A DNA stretch of 64,000 nt from Bog-159 sp963756605 (GCA_963756605.1 CAVWOT010000010.1:124001-188000); one strand, 5' to 3'; shown: positions 51,560 through 61,745, counted from the stretch's first letter. The notes: generated by a model from the letters alone, not told the origin. Numbers and translations: made by a program.

Positions 51560-54238
51560 TTACTCATAGCGCAAGGAAATTATGGGATCGGTGCGCATGG
51601 CGCGTCTGGCAGGAATGTAACTCGCCGCAGCGGCCACTAGCGTCAGCAGGAGTGCGACGCCGGCGAAGGTAAGTGGGTCCACGGCGCTGACGCCAAAAAG
51701 CAGGCTGCGCATGAGCTGCGTCAATCCCAGGGCGGCGAACACGCCAACCCCAATGCCAATCGCGGTCAGACGCGCTCCCTCCCCTGCGACGAGGCGCACC
51801 ACGTCGGCCGGCTGCGCCCCCAGAGCGATGCGAATGCCCAACTCGCGTGTGCGCTGCGAAACCGAATATGAAATTAGCCCATACAGCCCGACCGTGGCGA
51901 GAATCAGCGCGAGCAGGGCGAAGCTCCCGATTAACAAGGACGGGTAGCGCCGGAGAAACACCGAGGGTGACTGCGCGATGATCTGGTCCATCGTGGCGGG
52001 ACCGATCAGAACCAGCTGCGGATCTGTACTACGCAGGCCGGCGCGTATGGCGCCAATCGCGGCGGCTGGATCGCCGGCGGTGCGCACAATGTAGGTGATA
52101 AACGGGCTCACATCCTGGAGGTACGGCGCGAAGAGAATCGGTTCATTAGGGCTGTCAAGGTCGGCATCTGCGATATCCCCGACCACACCGACGATCTGGC
52201 GGAAGGGTTGGGTAGGCGAGTATGTGAACTTAATGCGTTTTCCGATCGGATCCTCACCCGGAAGATTTCGTTTCACCCAGGCCTTGTTGACGATGACGCG
52301 CATGGGCGCGGAGGCGGTATCGTCGGAATCGTTGAAGAAGCGCCCCGCGACAAGCGGGATTCCCATCAAGGAAAAGTATCCGGCGGAAACGTCGCGGATA
52401 TTGCATTCGTTCTCTTCGCCCGTGGCAGCGGGATAGCCTTCAATCGCAAAACGAATGGTGTTGCCGCCGCCAGTCAGCGGAACGACGCTGGAGGAAGCTA
52501 TTCCCACTACTCCCGGCAGGGCTCCAATACGATCGGTGAAATCGCGGTCAAAGCGCATGGCGTCGGGATCTTTGGGGTAGGAGACGGGCGGCAGGAATAC
52601 CGAGAATGTGAGGAGGCGCACCGTATTGAAGCCGGGATTGCGATGCAGCAGAGCCGTAAAGCTCTTCACCATCAAGCCGGCGCCAACCAGGAGTACGAGC
52701 GAGAAGGCGATTTCCGCGATCACGAGCGTGTAACGCAGCCGAGTGCGCATTCCCCCCGTGGATCCGCGGCTTTCGTCTTTGAGCGTCGCGCCCACATTGC
52801 GATTGAAAAGTTCGAGCGCGGGCGCCAAGCCGAAGGCTACTCCGGTGATGATCATGATGCCGAACAGAAATACCAGCACCAGGGGATCGGCGTGGGCGTC
52901 GCGCAAGAATGGCATCGAATCGAGCAGTGTCTGAGGTATCGCTGCGATGAGCAGCCTGGTTCCGTAGCGTGCGACGAAAAAGCCGAGTGCGGCTCCAGCT
53001 GACGCGAGAATCAGGCTTTCGGCCAGGAGTTGAGCAGTCAACCGGCCACGGCCGGCTCCGAGGGCGGCGCGAACGGCGAATTCCCTCCGGCGCCCCGTCG
53101 CGCGAGCCATAAGAAGATTCGCTACATTGGCGCAGGCAATGAGCAGCACGAACCCCACGGCACCGAACAGAACCAACAGCAGCGGCTGGATTTGTCCGAC
53201 GATGCGATCGCGCAGCGGAGCTATGATGAGTCGAGTCAAACCGTTTTGGCGCGGGTACGCGGCGGCGAGGTGGGAATTGATCAGATCCATTTCCGCGCCC
53301 GCTTGCGCAGGAGTAGTACGGCGGGCGAGGCGGCCGATGACGCGCATCCAGCGGAGACTGCGCCGTGTGACCAGATCCTGAACGATATGGAGGGGCACCC
53401 AGATCTGAGCGTTCCCCCGCGGCGCGAATTCAAACTCAGCGGGGAGAACGCCGATGATGGTAACGCTATTGGAGTCCAGTCGGATGGAGCCGCCGATGAC
53501 GCGCGGATCTCCGCCGAACCGGCTTCTCCAGAAACTATGCGTAAGGATAGCAACATATGGGCCCGCGGCTGCGTCTTCACCGGTATGAAAATCGCGCCCG
53601 AGGAACGGTTTGACGCCGAGCGTAGAAAAGAAATTGGTGGTGGCCTGCACGGCGGAGACGCTCTCGGGTTCGCCGGCGCCGCGCAGCGTGAAGCCGTCCC
53701 CGGTGAAACCGGCGAGCGATTCAAAGGTCTTCGACTGTGCCCGCCAATCGAGGAAATCGGGGTAAGAGGCGTTCCAGGACTGCAGGGATAGCGGGCCGGA
53801 CAATTCTTCCTGGCTGCGCACTTCGCCGATGGTAAGGAGGCGGTCGGGCCGGCCATAGGGCAGGGGACGGAGCAAGGCGGCGTGGACAACCGAAAAAATG
53901 GCCGTATTGGCCCCGATCCCCAGGGCCAGGGTGAGAATAGCGACCGCGGCGAAGGCCGGGGTTTTACTGTGAGTGCGGAGACCAAAGCGCAGGTCTTGCG
54001 CGAAATTCTCGATCAGCTTTACACGGCGCATATCGCGACATTCCTCCTGATACTGAGTAAGCTCTCCGACCGTGCGCAACGCGGCCCTGCGGGCTTCGTC
54101 AAGCACCATGCCCGACGTGAGGTTCTCATGAATCTGCTGATCGAGATGAAAGCGAAATTCGGCCTCGAGCTCGCATTCCACAAGACGGCGCTCGAATAAT
54201 GAGCGGACGCGCAAACGGACTTTACGGAAGACTCGCAC
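51560..54238 (-). CDS. ABC transporter permease, PadR-associated (892 aa)
   Basis: An 892-residue permease of the same class as the one at 1887. The soluble helical N-terminus is VECELEAEFRFHLDQQIHEN. The first membrane unit starts FAAVAILTLALGIGANTAIF, the middle repeat has LLIACANVANLLMARATGRR, and the C-terminus contains RELGIRIALGAQPADVVRLV and ends RTDPIISLRYE. Its ATG overlaps the TGA of the PadR gene (TGATG), so repressor and permease are coupled. No ATPase gene is adjacent; substrate unknown. Confidence 0.92.
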   Translation of the reverse strand: MRVFRKVRLRVRSLFERRLVECELEAEFRFHLDQQIHENLTSGMVLDEARRAALRTVGELTQYQEECRDMRRVKLIENFAQDLRFGLRTHSKTPAFAAVAILTLALGIGANTAIFSVVHAALLRPLPYGRPDRLLTIGEVRSQEELSGPLSLQSWNASYPDFLDWRAQSKTFESLAGFTGDGFTLRGAGEPESVSAVQATTNFFSTLGVKPFLGRDFHTGEDAAAGPYVAILTHSFWRSRFGGDPRVIGGSIRLDSNSVTIIGVLPAEFEFAPRGNAQIWVPLHIVQDLVTRRSLRWMRVIGRLARRTTPAQAGAEMDLINSHLAAAYPRQNGLTRLIIAPLRDRIVGQIQPLLLVLFGAVGFVLLIACANVANLLMARATGRRREFAVRAALGAGRGRLTAQLLAESLILASAGAALGFFVARYGTRLLIAAIPQTLLDSMPFLRDAHADPLVLVFLFGIMIITGVAFGLAPALELFNRNVGATLKDESRGSTGGMRTRLRYTLVIAEIAFSLVLLVGAGLMVKSFTALLHRNPGFNTVRLLTFSVFLPPVSYPKDPDAMRFDRDFTDRIGALPGVVGIASSSVVPLTGGGNTIRFAIEGYPAATGEENECNIRDVSAGYFSLMGIPLVAGRFFNDSDDTASAPMRVIVNKAWVKRNLPGEDPIGKRIKFTYSPTQPFRQIVGVVGDIADADLDSPNEPILFAPYLQDVSPFITYIVRTAGDPAAAIGAIRAGLRSTDPQLVLIGPATMDQIIAQSPSVFLRRYPSLLIGSFALLALILATVGLYGLISYSVSQRTRELGIRIALGAQPADVVRLVAGEGARLTAIGIGVGVFAALGLTQLMRSLLFGVSAVDPLTFAGVALLLTLVAAAASYIPARRAMRTDPIISLRYE

Positions 54239-54239
54239 A

Positions 54240-54569
54240 TCAAACCCCTTCGACCACGAGATCGATCGCAGCCGAGAGGCGGCTCCAGGTGGCCAATTCC
54301 TTCTTCATTTGGCCGCGGCCGGCACGGGTCAGGGAGTAAAACTTCGCCATTCGGCCGGTCTCACTTGGCCGCCACTCAGCCTCGATCCAGCCCTGCTGCT
54401 CCAGGCGGTGCAGCGCCGGGTACAACGAACCCTGCTGGATCTGGAGGGCTTCTCGTGAAACCTGCTGAATGCGCTTGGCGATTGCCCAACCGTGTTTGGG
54501 CTGAAGCGAAATCGTCTTAAGAATCAGCAGGTCCAAAGTCCCTTGGACCAGATCGGTTGGTTTAGCCAT
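54240..54569 (-). CDS. PadR-family transcriptional regulator (109 aa)
   Basis: A complete PadR protein: TDLVQGTLDLLILKTISLQP, KHGWAIAKRIQQVS, LQIQQGSLYPALHRLEQQGW (recognition helix and wing) and RMAKFYSLTRAGRGQMKKEL. It precedes and overlaps the permease gene and is expected to repress it until an inducer, often a toxic compound, binds. A palindromic operator candidate lies just upstream. Confidence 0.94.
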   Translation of the reverse strand: MAKPTDLVQGTLDLLILKTISLQPKHGWAIAKRIQQVSREALQIQQGSLYPALHRLEQQGWIEAEWRPSETGRMAKFYSLTRAGRGQMKKELATWSRLSAAIDLVVEGV

Positions 54570-54580
54570 ACGCCTAGATA

Positions 54581-54596
54581 GTCAACAATTGTAGAC
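54581..54596. promoter_or_regulatory. Candidate PadR operator palindrome
   Basis: GTCAACAATTGTAGAC is a 16-bp near-perfect palindrome (ACAATTGT core with matching GTC/GAC ends, one mismatched pair), 12 bp upstream of the PadR start. It differs from the CTTTGGA/TCCAAAG site at the other PadR gene. Confidence 0.45.
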
Positions 54597-54909
54597 GGCC
54601 ACGGCATCGATTGGTTAGCGTATCTGTCGAGACTGAACCAGCAGTGCGTTATGCTGCAGCGCAACTGGGGCGTAAAGCTTCGGATCGGTCGAGCCACTCT
54701 GTCCGGCTGGTCCGTCACTTAGAGCCAAGAGTCCGGGCGCGTTGTTTGACAACCTCGCCCAGCTCTTATGCTGGCATCATCCGAAAATCGAAAATGGCAC
54801 ATGAGTTCCTGCTTCCGGACGAAACCGTAGATCCTTCAAATGCGGGAATCATGGATGATCAGTCGCTTCCGCCACCGATCACCCTCGGTGCGATACTGAA
54901 TGATCAGGT
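54597..54909. other. Intergenic stretch, nothing recognised
   Basis: A plus-strand frame contains KMAHEFLLPDETVDPSNAGI, but no family or clear start supports it. The region lies between the PadR promoter and the pyrophosphatase relic. Confidence 0.35.
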
Positions 54910-55104
54910 ATGGACATCAACAAAATCAAAGTCGGCGAGAGCCCGCCGGATGACGTAAATGTCATCCCGCATACGCTTTCCGCCGATGGCGACCCGTGTG
55001 ACGTCCTGGTGGTTGGTCAGTCGCCGGTCATTCCGGGCGCGATCATGCGATCTCGCCCATTTGGAGTCCTTTTTATCGAGGACGAATCCCGCGAGATAAC
55101 CTAA
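54910..55104 (+). pseudogene. Inorganic pyrophosphatase remnant with internal deletion
   Basis: The frame joins the family N-terminus MDINKIKVGESPPDDVNVI directly to PHTLSADGDPCDVLVVGQSP, then VIPGAIMRSRPFGVLFIEDE, and stops. In normal pyrophosphatases about 40 residues, including several active-site residues, lie between the two parts, and a long C-terminal region with further metal ligands follows. The DGDPxD metal motif is kept. A 64-residue remnant of this kind cannot be active. Confidence 0.8.
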
Positions 55105-55237
55105 TACCACGTAGCGGATGCAAAGGGTAGAAGACCTGAACATCTTATTATCCGTACTCAGGGTATTGTGGAGGTTGGTGCCACCATCCACAACGTGCAG
55201 TGCGTAATCCCGGCTGGAGGCATCTCTCTCGATCACA

Positions 55238-55750
55238 AACACTGGGCAAGACCGCTATCCGTTCTTCTTGCCGGTCAAGATTCTCAGCCGCGTTTCTCGA
55301 GGCAAATTCGTTGACCGGCTGAAGCGCGCTTACCGACAGGGTGAACTATGCTTACCCGGTCCCCTGAAGCTGCTGGCCCAGGAAAAGACGTTTCACTCCT
55401 TTCTCCGCTCCCTATTCCGCCAGGATGGGGTCGTCTATGCCAAGCCGCCATTCGGTGGGCCGGAGTGCGTTCTAAACTATTTGGGCCGCTACACACATCG
55501 GGTGGCCATCTCCAACCAACATCTGGTCGACATCCTGGACGGCAAGGCCACGTTTCGCTGGAAGGATTAAGCGGACGGAAATAAACGCCGGCTGACGACA
55601 CTTTCAGCGGAGGAGTTCCTCAGGCGTTTCCTCCTGCATGTCCTTCCACGCAAGTTGGTCCGTATCCGGTTCTTCGGTTTTCTCGCTGACCGGATCCGGC
55701 GCCAATCCATAGGTCAAAATGGGTCCCTTGATACGTCCTGACACGAGTCC
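55238..55750 (+). pseudogene. IS91-family transposase remnant
   Basis: The frame reads RYPFFLPVKILSRVSRGKFV, LKRAYRQGELCLPGPLKLLA, GGPECVLNYLGRYTHRVAIS and FRWKD. A TAA (55568-55570) then stands where a Tyr is expected, and RRLTTLSAEEFLRRFLLHVL, PRKLVRIRFFGFLADR continue in the same frame. This is the C-terminal half of an IS91-type (Y2) transposase; YLGRYTHRVAISN is the characteristic segment. The N-terminal half is missing. A further decayed tail may reach about 56074. Confidence 0.8.
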
Positions 55751-56317
55751 ATATCCCGCCACGCTACCGTGCCTGCCAGCACGCTCTTCAGATGTGCGCC
55801 CACCTTGACCAAACCGCTTCCTCGCCACCGTTTGGTATCCTCGCCGTGCGCCCACGGACGCCAGTTTTCCACCTCTGCACCGGGCAATTCTCCACGAACC
55901 ACGCAACGAACAACAAATGAATCCATCCTCAAGCACCGGGGACGATTTAAAACCCATAGGCCCGCGTCCGCCGCAAACGCCAGCGGCTTCCTTCAAACGG
56001 CCTTATTGAAAAGGGCGCCGGCGATCAGCCGGCCGGTTCCATTCAGCACAGGCCCGCCGACGTCCTTCCGATAAGCGACTAACGTATTCGGCCGAATGAC
56101 GCGAAGACGAATCATCCGGCGCAATCGTCTCCGCCCAGCCGCTTCGGAATAGCGAACGAGGCAGGCCTGCGTGCATAAGGTCGGTCACTTGTGCAATGAT
56201 TCGCTTATCGTGGTCCAACATGACTTCACTGTGATGGCTCGTCGCGTTGTCGAAACGACGGTCGGAGGGAAGTTCCGTCCTGTTGGGCCAGGCACGCATC
56301 GGACTACAGCAATCTTG
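55751..56317. other. Degraded stretch before the propeller gene
   Basis: Short frames with low similarity to IS91 C-terminal tails (SGFLQTALLKRAPAISRPVP) occur up to about 56074. After that nothing is recognised until the signal peptide of the next gene. Confidence 0.35.
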
Positions 56318-57514
56318 ATGCTTCTCCTACTCACGTGCCAGGCCGCCCACGGTCAGGATTGGCCCCAATTCCTGGGACCGGGACGCAACGGCGTTTATGC
56401 CGGCCAGTTGCCGGCAGCGTGGCCGAAACCAGGGATCGAAGTGCTGTGGAAGGTGGACGTCGGCCAGGGTTTTAGCGCCCCTGTCGTGGCGCGCGGACGG
56501 GTCATTCTGTTCCATCGGCGCGAAAAGCAGGCGATCGTGGAGTCGCTGGAGGAGGACACCGGAAAGCGCATCTGGTCGGCCGGGTACCTGACCGATTATC
56601 GCGATGATTTTGGCTTCGATGAGGGACCGCGCGCGGCGCCGGCCGTCGCAGGCGAAAGGATTTATACGTTCGGAGCGGAGGGCGTTTTGCAAGCTCTCGA
56701 TTTCTCCACCGGCAAGCGCCTCTGGAGCGTGGATACGCGGCAGAAGTTCGATGCGCCGAAAGGCTTCTTCGGAGCCGCCTGTTCGCCGCTGGTGGATGAC
56801 GGCCGCGTGCTCATGAATATCGGCGGCCCAAATGGAGCAGGGATTGGGGCGTTCGATGCGGCCACCGGCAAGATACTCTGGACCGCCACCAACGACGAGG
56901 CCGGCTACTCTGCGCCCGTGGTGGCCACCATCGGTGGAGCGCGCCACGCGTTGTTTTGGACGCGGGCCGGTCTGGTGGACGTCGATCCTGCGACCGGGAA
57001 GGTCCGGTTCCAGTTCCCGCGGCGCTCGCGCAGCCACGCTTCGGTTAACGCGGCGACGCCTCTTGTGGTCGGCGACTTGGTGTTTCTTTCCGCCAGTTAT
57101 GGTACCGGCGCAACATTGTTACAAATCGATGGCGCGTCGGTGAAGCAGCTTTGGGATTCCGATGATGCGCTCTCGAACCATTATGCCAGCAGCGTGTACC
57201 ACGATGGCTACGTCTTCGGCTATCACGGCCGCCAGGAATTCGGCCAGAGCTTGCGGGCGATCGAGCTGAAAACCGGGAAGGTGCAGTGGAACTTCGACCA
57301 CTTCGGTGCTGGCACGGTCACTCTGGCCGGTGACAAGCTTTTGTTAATCCGAGAAAACGGCGAACTGATCGTGGCGCTTGCGACTCCAAAGGAGTTTCGG
57401 CCGATTTCACGCGCCCAACTCTTGCCCGCCACGGTGCGTTCCTATCCAGCCCTCGCCAATGGGAAACTCTACGTGCGGAATGAGCGGACGCTGGCGTGTT
57501 TCGATCTGAGGTAG
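56318..57514 (+). CDS. Secreted PQQ-like beta-propeller protein
   Basis: About 398 residues. A signal peptide (LLLLTCQAAHG) is followed by DWPQFLGPGRNGVYAGQLPA, the opening typical of 'outer membrane protein assembly factor BamB'-like PQQ propellers of Acidobacteria and Planctomycetes. Blades include TGKRIWSAGYLTDYRD, TGKRLWSVDTRQKFD, TGKILWTATNDEAGY and TGKVQWNFDHFGAGT. No metal or cofactor residues are obvious, so enzyme activity is uncertain. The ATG at 56318 lacks basic residues; a start at 56234 is possible. A similar gene is cut by the right window edge. Confidence 0.82.
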   Translation: MLLLLTCQAAHGQDWPQFLGPGRNGVYAGQLPAAWPKPGIEVLWKVDVGQGFSAPVVARGRVILFHRREKQAIVESLEEDTGKRIWSAGYLTDYRDDFGFDEGPRAAPAVAGERIYTFGAEGVLQALDFSTGKRLWSVDTRQKFDAPKGFFGAACSPLVDDGRVLMNIGGPNGAGIGAFDAATGKILWTATNDEAGYSAPVVATIGGARHALFWTRAGLVDVDPATGKVRFQFPRRSRSHASVNAATPLVVGDLVFLSASYGTGATLLQIDGASVKQLWDSDDALSNHYASSVYHDGYVFGYHGRQEFGQSLRAIELKTGKVQWNFDHFGAGTVTLAGDKLLLIRENGELIVALATPKEFRPISRAQLLPATVRSYPALANGKLYVRNERTLACFDLR

Positions 57515-57649
57515 TGGCCAGCACGGGATGGCCCGCCCGGAAACCATCCGCCTGCGAAAAGACGGAACCTGCGTTCCAGTTTCTCTTACAGCTTGGCGGC
57601 TGTAGCCATCGCCTCGCAACCTTGCCAGGGAGCGCGATTACCCTTCGCG

Positions 57650-57835
57650 TCCCAAATGACCGACCCGGCCCCTGCGATAGGCTATCGCGTGTCGGGCGCC
57701 TGGTGCTCCATGGAAGATGCGCTGGAAGAGATCGCACGGGATGTGCCAGATATCGGCAGGTGGATATCGGCCTGCCGGGCATGCAGGCACGGACGGCATC
57801 CGCATTCTGAAAGAGCGCTGACGCGAACTGCGGGC
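57650..57835 (+). pseudogene. Response-regulator receiver fragment
   Basis: Pieces read GYRVSGAWCSMEDALEEIAR then, after a frame change, VDIGLPGMQ and DGIRILKER. This is the central part of a NarL-type receiver domain (…PDIALVDIGLPGM.GIDGIRxLKERY). Only about 60 codons remain, with at least one frameshift. It directly precedes a decayed GloVer gene. Confidence 0.55.
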
Positions 57836-59058
57836 GCTGATGCGCCGACGACGTTATACAGCTTTGGGCCCAGAGTGGGTGCAGGGACGGCGCAGCGCCC
57901 TCCGCGGGACTCGTCCAGGGCGCCAATGGGGATTCTACGGAACAACTTATGGGGGCGGAGCCAACAGCCTGGGGACGGTTGCAAAATCACCCCGGGGGGC
58001 ACGCTGACGACGCTATACAGCTTTTGCGCCCAGAGCGAGTGTACGGATGGCGGGGGGCCCTACGCCGGGTTGGTGCTCGGCAACAATGGGAATTCTACGG
58101 GACGACGCGGGGCGGCGGTGCCCACGGCGGTGGGACGGTCTTCAAAAATACGCCGCAGGGCGCCCTGACCACGCTGTACAGCTTCTGCGCCCTAACCGGG
58201 TGCCCGGACGGCAATCAGCCCGCCCGGACTCATCCAAGCCACCAATGGGGATTTCTACGGGACAACCGAGATTGGCGGGGTCACCGGGTGCCCGCCATAC
58301 GGTGGCTGTGGCACGATCTTCAAGATCACCCCGACCGGCACGCTGACGACGCTATACAGTTTTGCTCCCAAGGCGGGTGCCCGGATGGCTACTACCCTAC
58401 TGCGGCACTGGTGCAGGCCACCAGGCGACTTTTACGGAACAACGTCTTTTGGCGGGGCCAGCCAGGATGGCACCATCTTCAAAATCACCCCGAAAAGCAA
58501 GTTGACCAAGCTATACAGCTTCTGCGCCGAAAACGGTTGCCCGGACGGCCAGAATCTCTTCGGGGCGCTCTTCCAGGCCACCAATGGGGCCTTCTATGGG
58601 ACAGCACATTTGGGCGGGGCCAATGCTGCCGGCACGATCTTCGAAATCACGGGTGGCACGCTGACTACGCTGTACGCTTTCTGCACCCAAAGCGGGTGTG
58701 CGGACGGCGAATATCCCTTCGCGGGGCTGACGCAGGCCACCAACGGGGATTTCTACGGGCAAGCTATGTCGGCGGGGCCAGCAAGAGCGGTCTGGTGTTC
58801 AGCCTGCCGGTCGGCCTCGGCGCGTTTGTAGAAACACAACCCACCTCCGGAGAGGCAGGAGCCGCCGTCAACATTCTGGGAACCGATCTAAGCGGATCGA
58901 CCGGCGTCACCTTCAACGGCAAGGCTGCCGCGTTCACGGTCGTTTCGCCATGGCTGATCACGGCCACGGTGCCCGGCGGCGCAACCACCGGCACTGTCCT
59001 GGTGGCGACACCCGGCGGCATGCTTTCGAGCAACGTGCCTTTCCGGGTGCTGCCATAG
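57833..59058 (+). pseudogene. GloVer tandem-repeat protein, frameshifted, with IPT/TIG-like C-terminus
   Basis: Repeats of the type LTTLYSFCAQSxCTDG…AGLVQATNGDFYGTT…GGTIFKITP appear one after another, but the frame changes several times. One clean stretch holds DFYGTTSFGGASQDGTIFKI and DGEYPFAGLTQATNGDFYGQ; the next frame then gives YVGGASKSGLVFSLPVGLGA and a C-terminal IPT-like domain (SGEAGAAVNILGTDLSGSTG to SSNVPFRVLP). The family consists of secreted propeller- or fibre-like proteins of unknown role. Because the repeats are near-identical, assembly error should be excluded. Confidence 0.75.
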
Positions 59059-59158
59059 AATCCGCGGGCCTGGAGCAGAAGGCGGACTGCATGCCCGGAC
59101 CGGGCGGGATATAATTAGATGTTTCAATCCAGGATTCTATCCCGGAGAGTGTCCGATC

Positions 59159-60166
59159 ATGAAACTGAAGGCCCTTGCAATCGGTACGGCGTTAGCCGCC
59201 GTGGCATTAACCGGCGCCGCGGGTTTCGCACAGCAGGCAGATGCTCCTGCGAAACCTGCGAATTGCCCAGCGGAAGGATTTAGCGGCGGCTTCTCGCACG
59301 GCTGCCCACAAAAACAATTTGCCAGCCCTTCCGACATCTCGGCCATGATGGCCGCGCTGCCGGACAGGCCCTACGCCGCGCCGCAGCGCCTGCGCCGGGT
59401 GCTGGTCCTCTGCCGAGCCGTCGGTTGGGTGCACACGTCCATCCCGCTGGCGGCGAAAATGGTTGAATACCTGGGAGACAAGACCGGCGCCTGGATGACT
59501 ACCATCACGTACGACGCGGCCGCGATCACGCCTGAGAACCTGCAGCAATACGATGCCATCTTCCTGTCCAGCACCACCGGCGAATTTCTGGATGACCCGA
59601 ACGACAAAGCTGCCACGGACCTTCGCAGGCGGGCGCTCCTCGACTTTGTCAGAGGCGGCAAGGGTCTGGCCGGCGTCCACGCGGCTACCGATAGCTACCA
59701 TACCAATAGCCCCACGCTGACCGGAACGTGGCCCGAGTTCAACGAAATGATCGGCGGCTTCTTCAAGTTCCACTGGACCTACCCGACCCTGATCCCGGTT
59801 AAGGTGGACGATCCAACCAGTCCCCTGACTGCTATGTGGCCGGCGCGTGGGTTCGAGATCGTCGACGAGACCTACACGTTCGCGCAGGATTCATTCAGCC
59901 GCAAGCGGGTTCATGTTCTCACCAGCATCAACTACGGCAGGATGAGCGCGGAAGACAAGGCCAAAGAGCCGGCAGCCACCAGGCGCACCGACGGCGACTA
60001 CGCGCTGAGCTACATTCAGCACGTGGGCAATGGCCGCGTGTTCTACGAGGCCCACGGTCACGATGAGAAGGTGTACTTCTCGCGGCCCTTTATCGCGCAT
60101 ATGCTGGCGGGGATCCAGTACGCTCTCGGCGACCTGAAGGCCGACGACAGCCCGAGCGTAAAATAA
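59159..60166 (+). CDS. ThuA-domain protein, exported
   Basis: A 335-residue protein with a signal peptide (LAIGTALAAVALTGAAGFAQ). The ThuA-like class I glutamine amidotransferase-like fold includes RVLVLCRAVGWVHTSIPLAA, YDAIFLSSTTGEFLDD, GGKGLAGVHAATDSYH and GNGRVFYEAHGHDEKVYFSR. The class nucleophile Cys is absent, as is usual for ThuA, so glutaminase activity is not expected; trehalose or sugar utilisation has been proposed for family members. The start is at 59159 with GGAGAG upstream. Confidence 0.88.
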   Translation: MKLKALAIGTALAAVALTGAAGFAQQADAPAKPANCPAEGFSGGFSHGCPQKQFASPSDISAMMAALPDRPYAAPQRLRRVLVLCRAVGWVHTSIPLAAKMVEYLGDKTGAWMTTITYDAAAITPENLQQYDAIFLSSTTGEFLDDPNDKAATDLRRRALLDFVRGGKGLAGVHAATDSYHTNSPTLTGTWPEFNEMIGGFFKFHWTYPTLIPVKVDDPTSPLTAMWPARGFEIVDETYTFAQDSFSRKRVHVLTSINYGRMSAEDKAKEPAATRRTDGDYALSYIQHVGNGRVFYEAHGHDEKVYFSRPFIAHMLAGIQYALGDLKADDSPSVK

Positions 60167-60215
60167 GTCAGGCAATCGACAACGGCCCGCTAGCACCGGA
60201 ACTGTTGTCAACTTA

Positions 60216-61439
60216 CTATGGAGCGATCTTGAACACCGCGCCACAGCCTGTGGTGTGTTGCCGCACGTCACCAGAGGATCGCCACCCCACCGCGTCGTGC
60301 CGTAGAGGACGCCGGCCGAGTCTGAAATCAGACCTTGTTGCGGATTGGCCCCGTCTGTCCCCGAGGTGAATTTGTGCAGGATGGTCTTCTTGCCCTTCAG
60401 ATCCAGCTTGAAAATTGTTCCACAGCCTGGTCCCCCGCATCCTGTAGTTCCGCCGTTCAGGGTTGTGCCGTAAAGGTTTCCTGCCGTATCCCGCATTAGG
60501 GGCATGTTGGGAAGTCCGCCATCCTCGCCGCCTTCAAAGTTATACAGCACCGCATACTTGCTAGCGGGGTCCAACCGAAACACAAGTCCCCAACCCTTGA
60601 CCCCCCCCGCAGCCGTGCCATACATAAAGGTTGCCCGCTGCATCTCGTATCAGGCTTCCCAACTGGGGAACTTTTCCGTCCGCGCGTCCACTGAAGGAGT
60701 ACAGCGTTTTGAAGCTCCCGGCCGCATCCAACTTGAATATCGTGCCCACCCGAAATGCCCCACCGCCAATAGTTGCCCCATAGAGATTGCCCGCCCCGTC
60801 CTCGACCAGTCCTGTCCACGGGCTTTGCCCGTATGTTCCCTGTGCCGTGAAGGTATGCAGCACGGTGAAATTGCCGGCGTGATCCACCTTGAACACCTTC
60901 CCGTACTTGTCGCCGCATCTATTTAGCGGGTAGCAACCCATGGTAGTGCCATAAAGGCTGCCACCCGTATCGCGCACCAGGGCAGCCGCCGGATATGCTC
61001 CGTCGTCCGATCGCCCGCTAAAGGCGTGCAGCACGGTCTGGTGGCCGGCCGGATCTAATTTGAACACCACGCCAAAGCTCAAGTCGCCGTCGATCGCGGT
61101 GCCATAGAAGTTCCCCGCCGCATCCTGGATCAGCCCTGCCCACGGATTGGCCCCCACCCCCGGGGCGAAATTGAATAACACAGTCTCGTCACCGGCGCTG
61201 TCCACCTGAAACACCACTCCGCAACAACCATCCGTCGGGCCCTGGCCGCCTAGTGTGGTCGTGCCGAAAACGTTGCCCGCCGCATCCGGAATCACGTATT
61301 CGTAGGGAACTGCACCAGAGGGGCCGTCGTAAACCGGAAAGGCGTAGATCTGTTGATACTGCGCGCTTGCCGGCGACTGCACCACTAGACTCAGGAACAA
61401 TGGCGCGATAAAATCAATCCAACTTCGACCGCGTTTCAT
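60216..61439 (-). pseudogene. GloVer tandem-repeat protein, two frameshifts
   Basis: A signal peptide (FIAPLFLSLVVQSPASAQYQ) precedes repeats such as DAAGNFYGTAIDGDLSFGVV, DTGGSLYGTTMGCYPLNRCG and DGAGNLYGATIGGGAFRVGT. After DAAGNLY the frame breaks near 60610 and continues in another register (YGTAAGGVKGWGLVFRLDPA, DTAGNLYGTTLNGGTTGCGG). A second break near 60290 is needed to reach the natural end TTGCGAVFKIAP. Apart from these two single-base-type breaks the gene looks complete. Confidence 0.78.
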
Positions 61440-61745
61440 TCCCCCCAGAATAGTTGTGGCTCCTGCGGCGCCGACCCGATTCGTCACTGGACTCCGTCCC
61501 CGGCGCTCAGTGATACGGGATTCCGAACTGCGCTTACCCTAGCACTTAGATCAGCCCGAAAGTGTCGCTAAATTGTAAAAATCTTGTCACCTTCACTGCA
61601 TTCCCGAACGAACTGCTCCGGCCTGGGACGGCCTACGCCGCGACGGAAACCTTACGGGGCGACGTATACTAGCGGTGACTGCGGACTTGATGACAGCACC
61701 CGGAAAAGGCACGCTCCTCGGAACGCCTTCAACGAGATGTGTGAT
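61440..61745. other. Intergenic region between divergent GloVer genes
   Basis: About 300 bp without a supported gene. A fragment CSGLGRPTPRRKPYGATYTS in frame with the next gene may be leftover coding sequence. It presumably contains both promoters, but no clear -35/-10 pair was identified. Confidence 0.35.

Noticed and set aside
52208..53791. Two long plus-strand frames (264 and 253 codons) opposite the permease
   Set aside because: Antisense shadows of a well-supported ABC permease.
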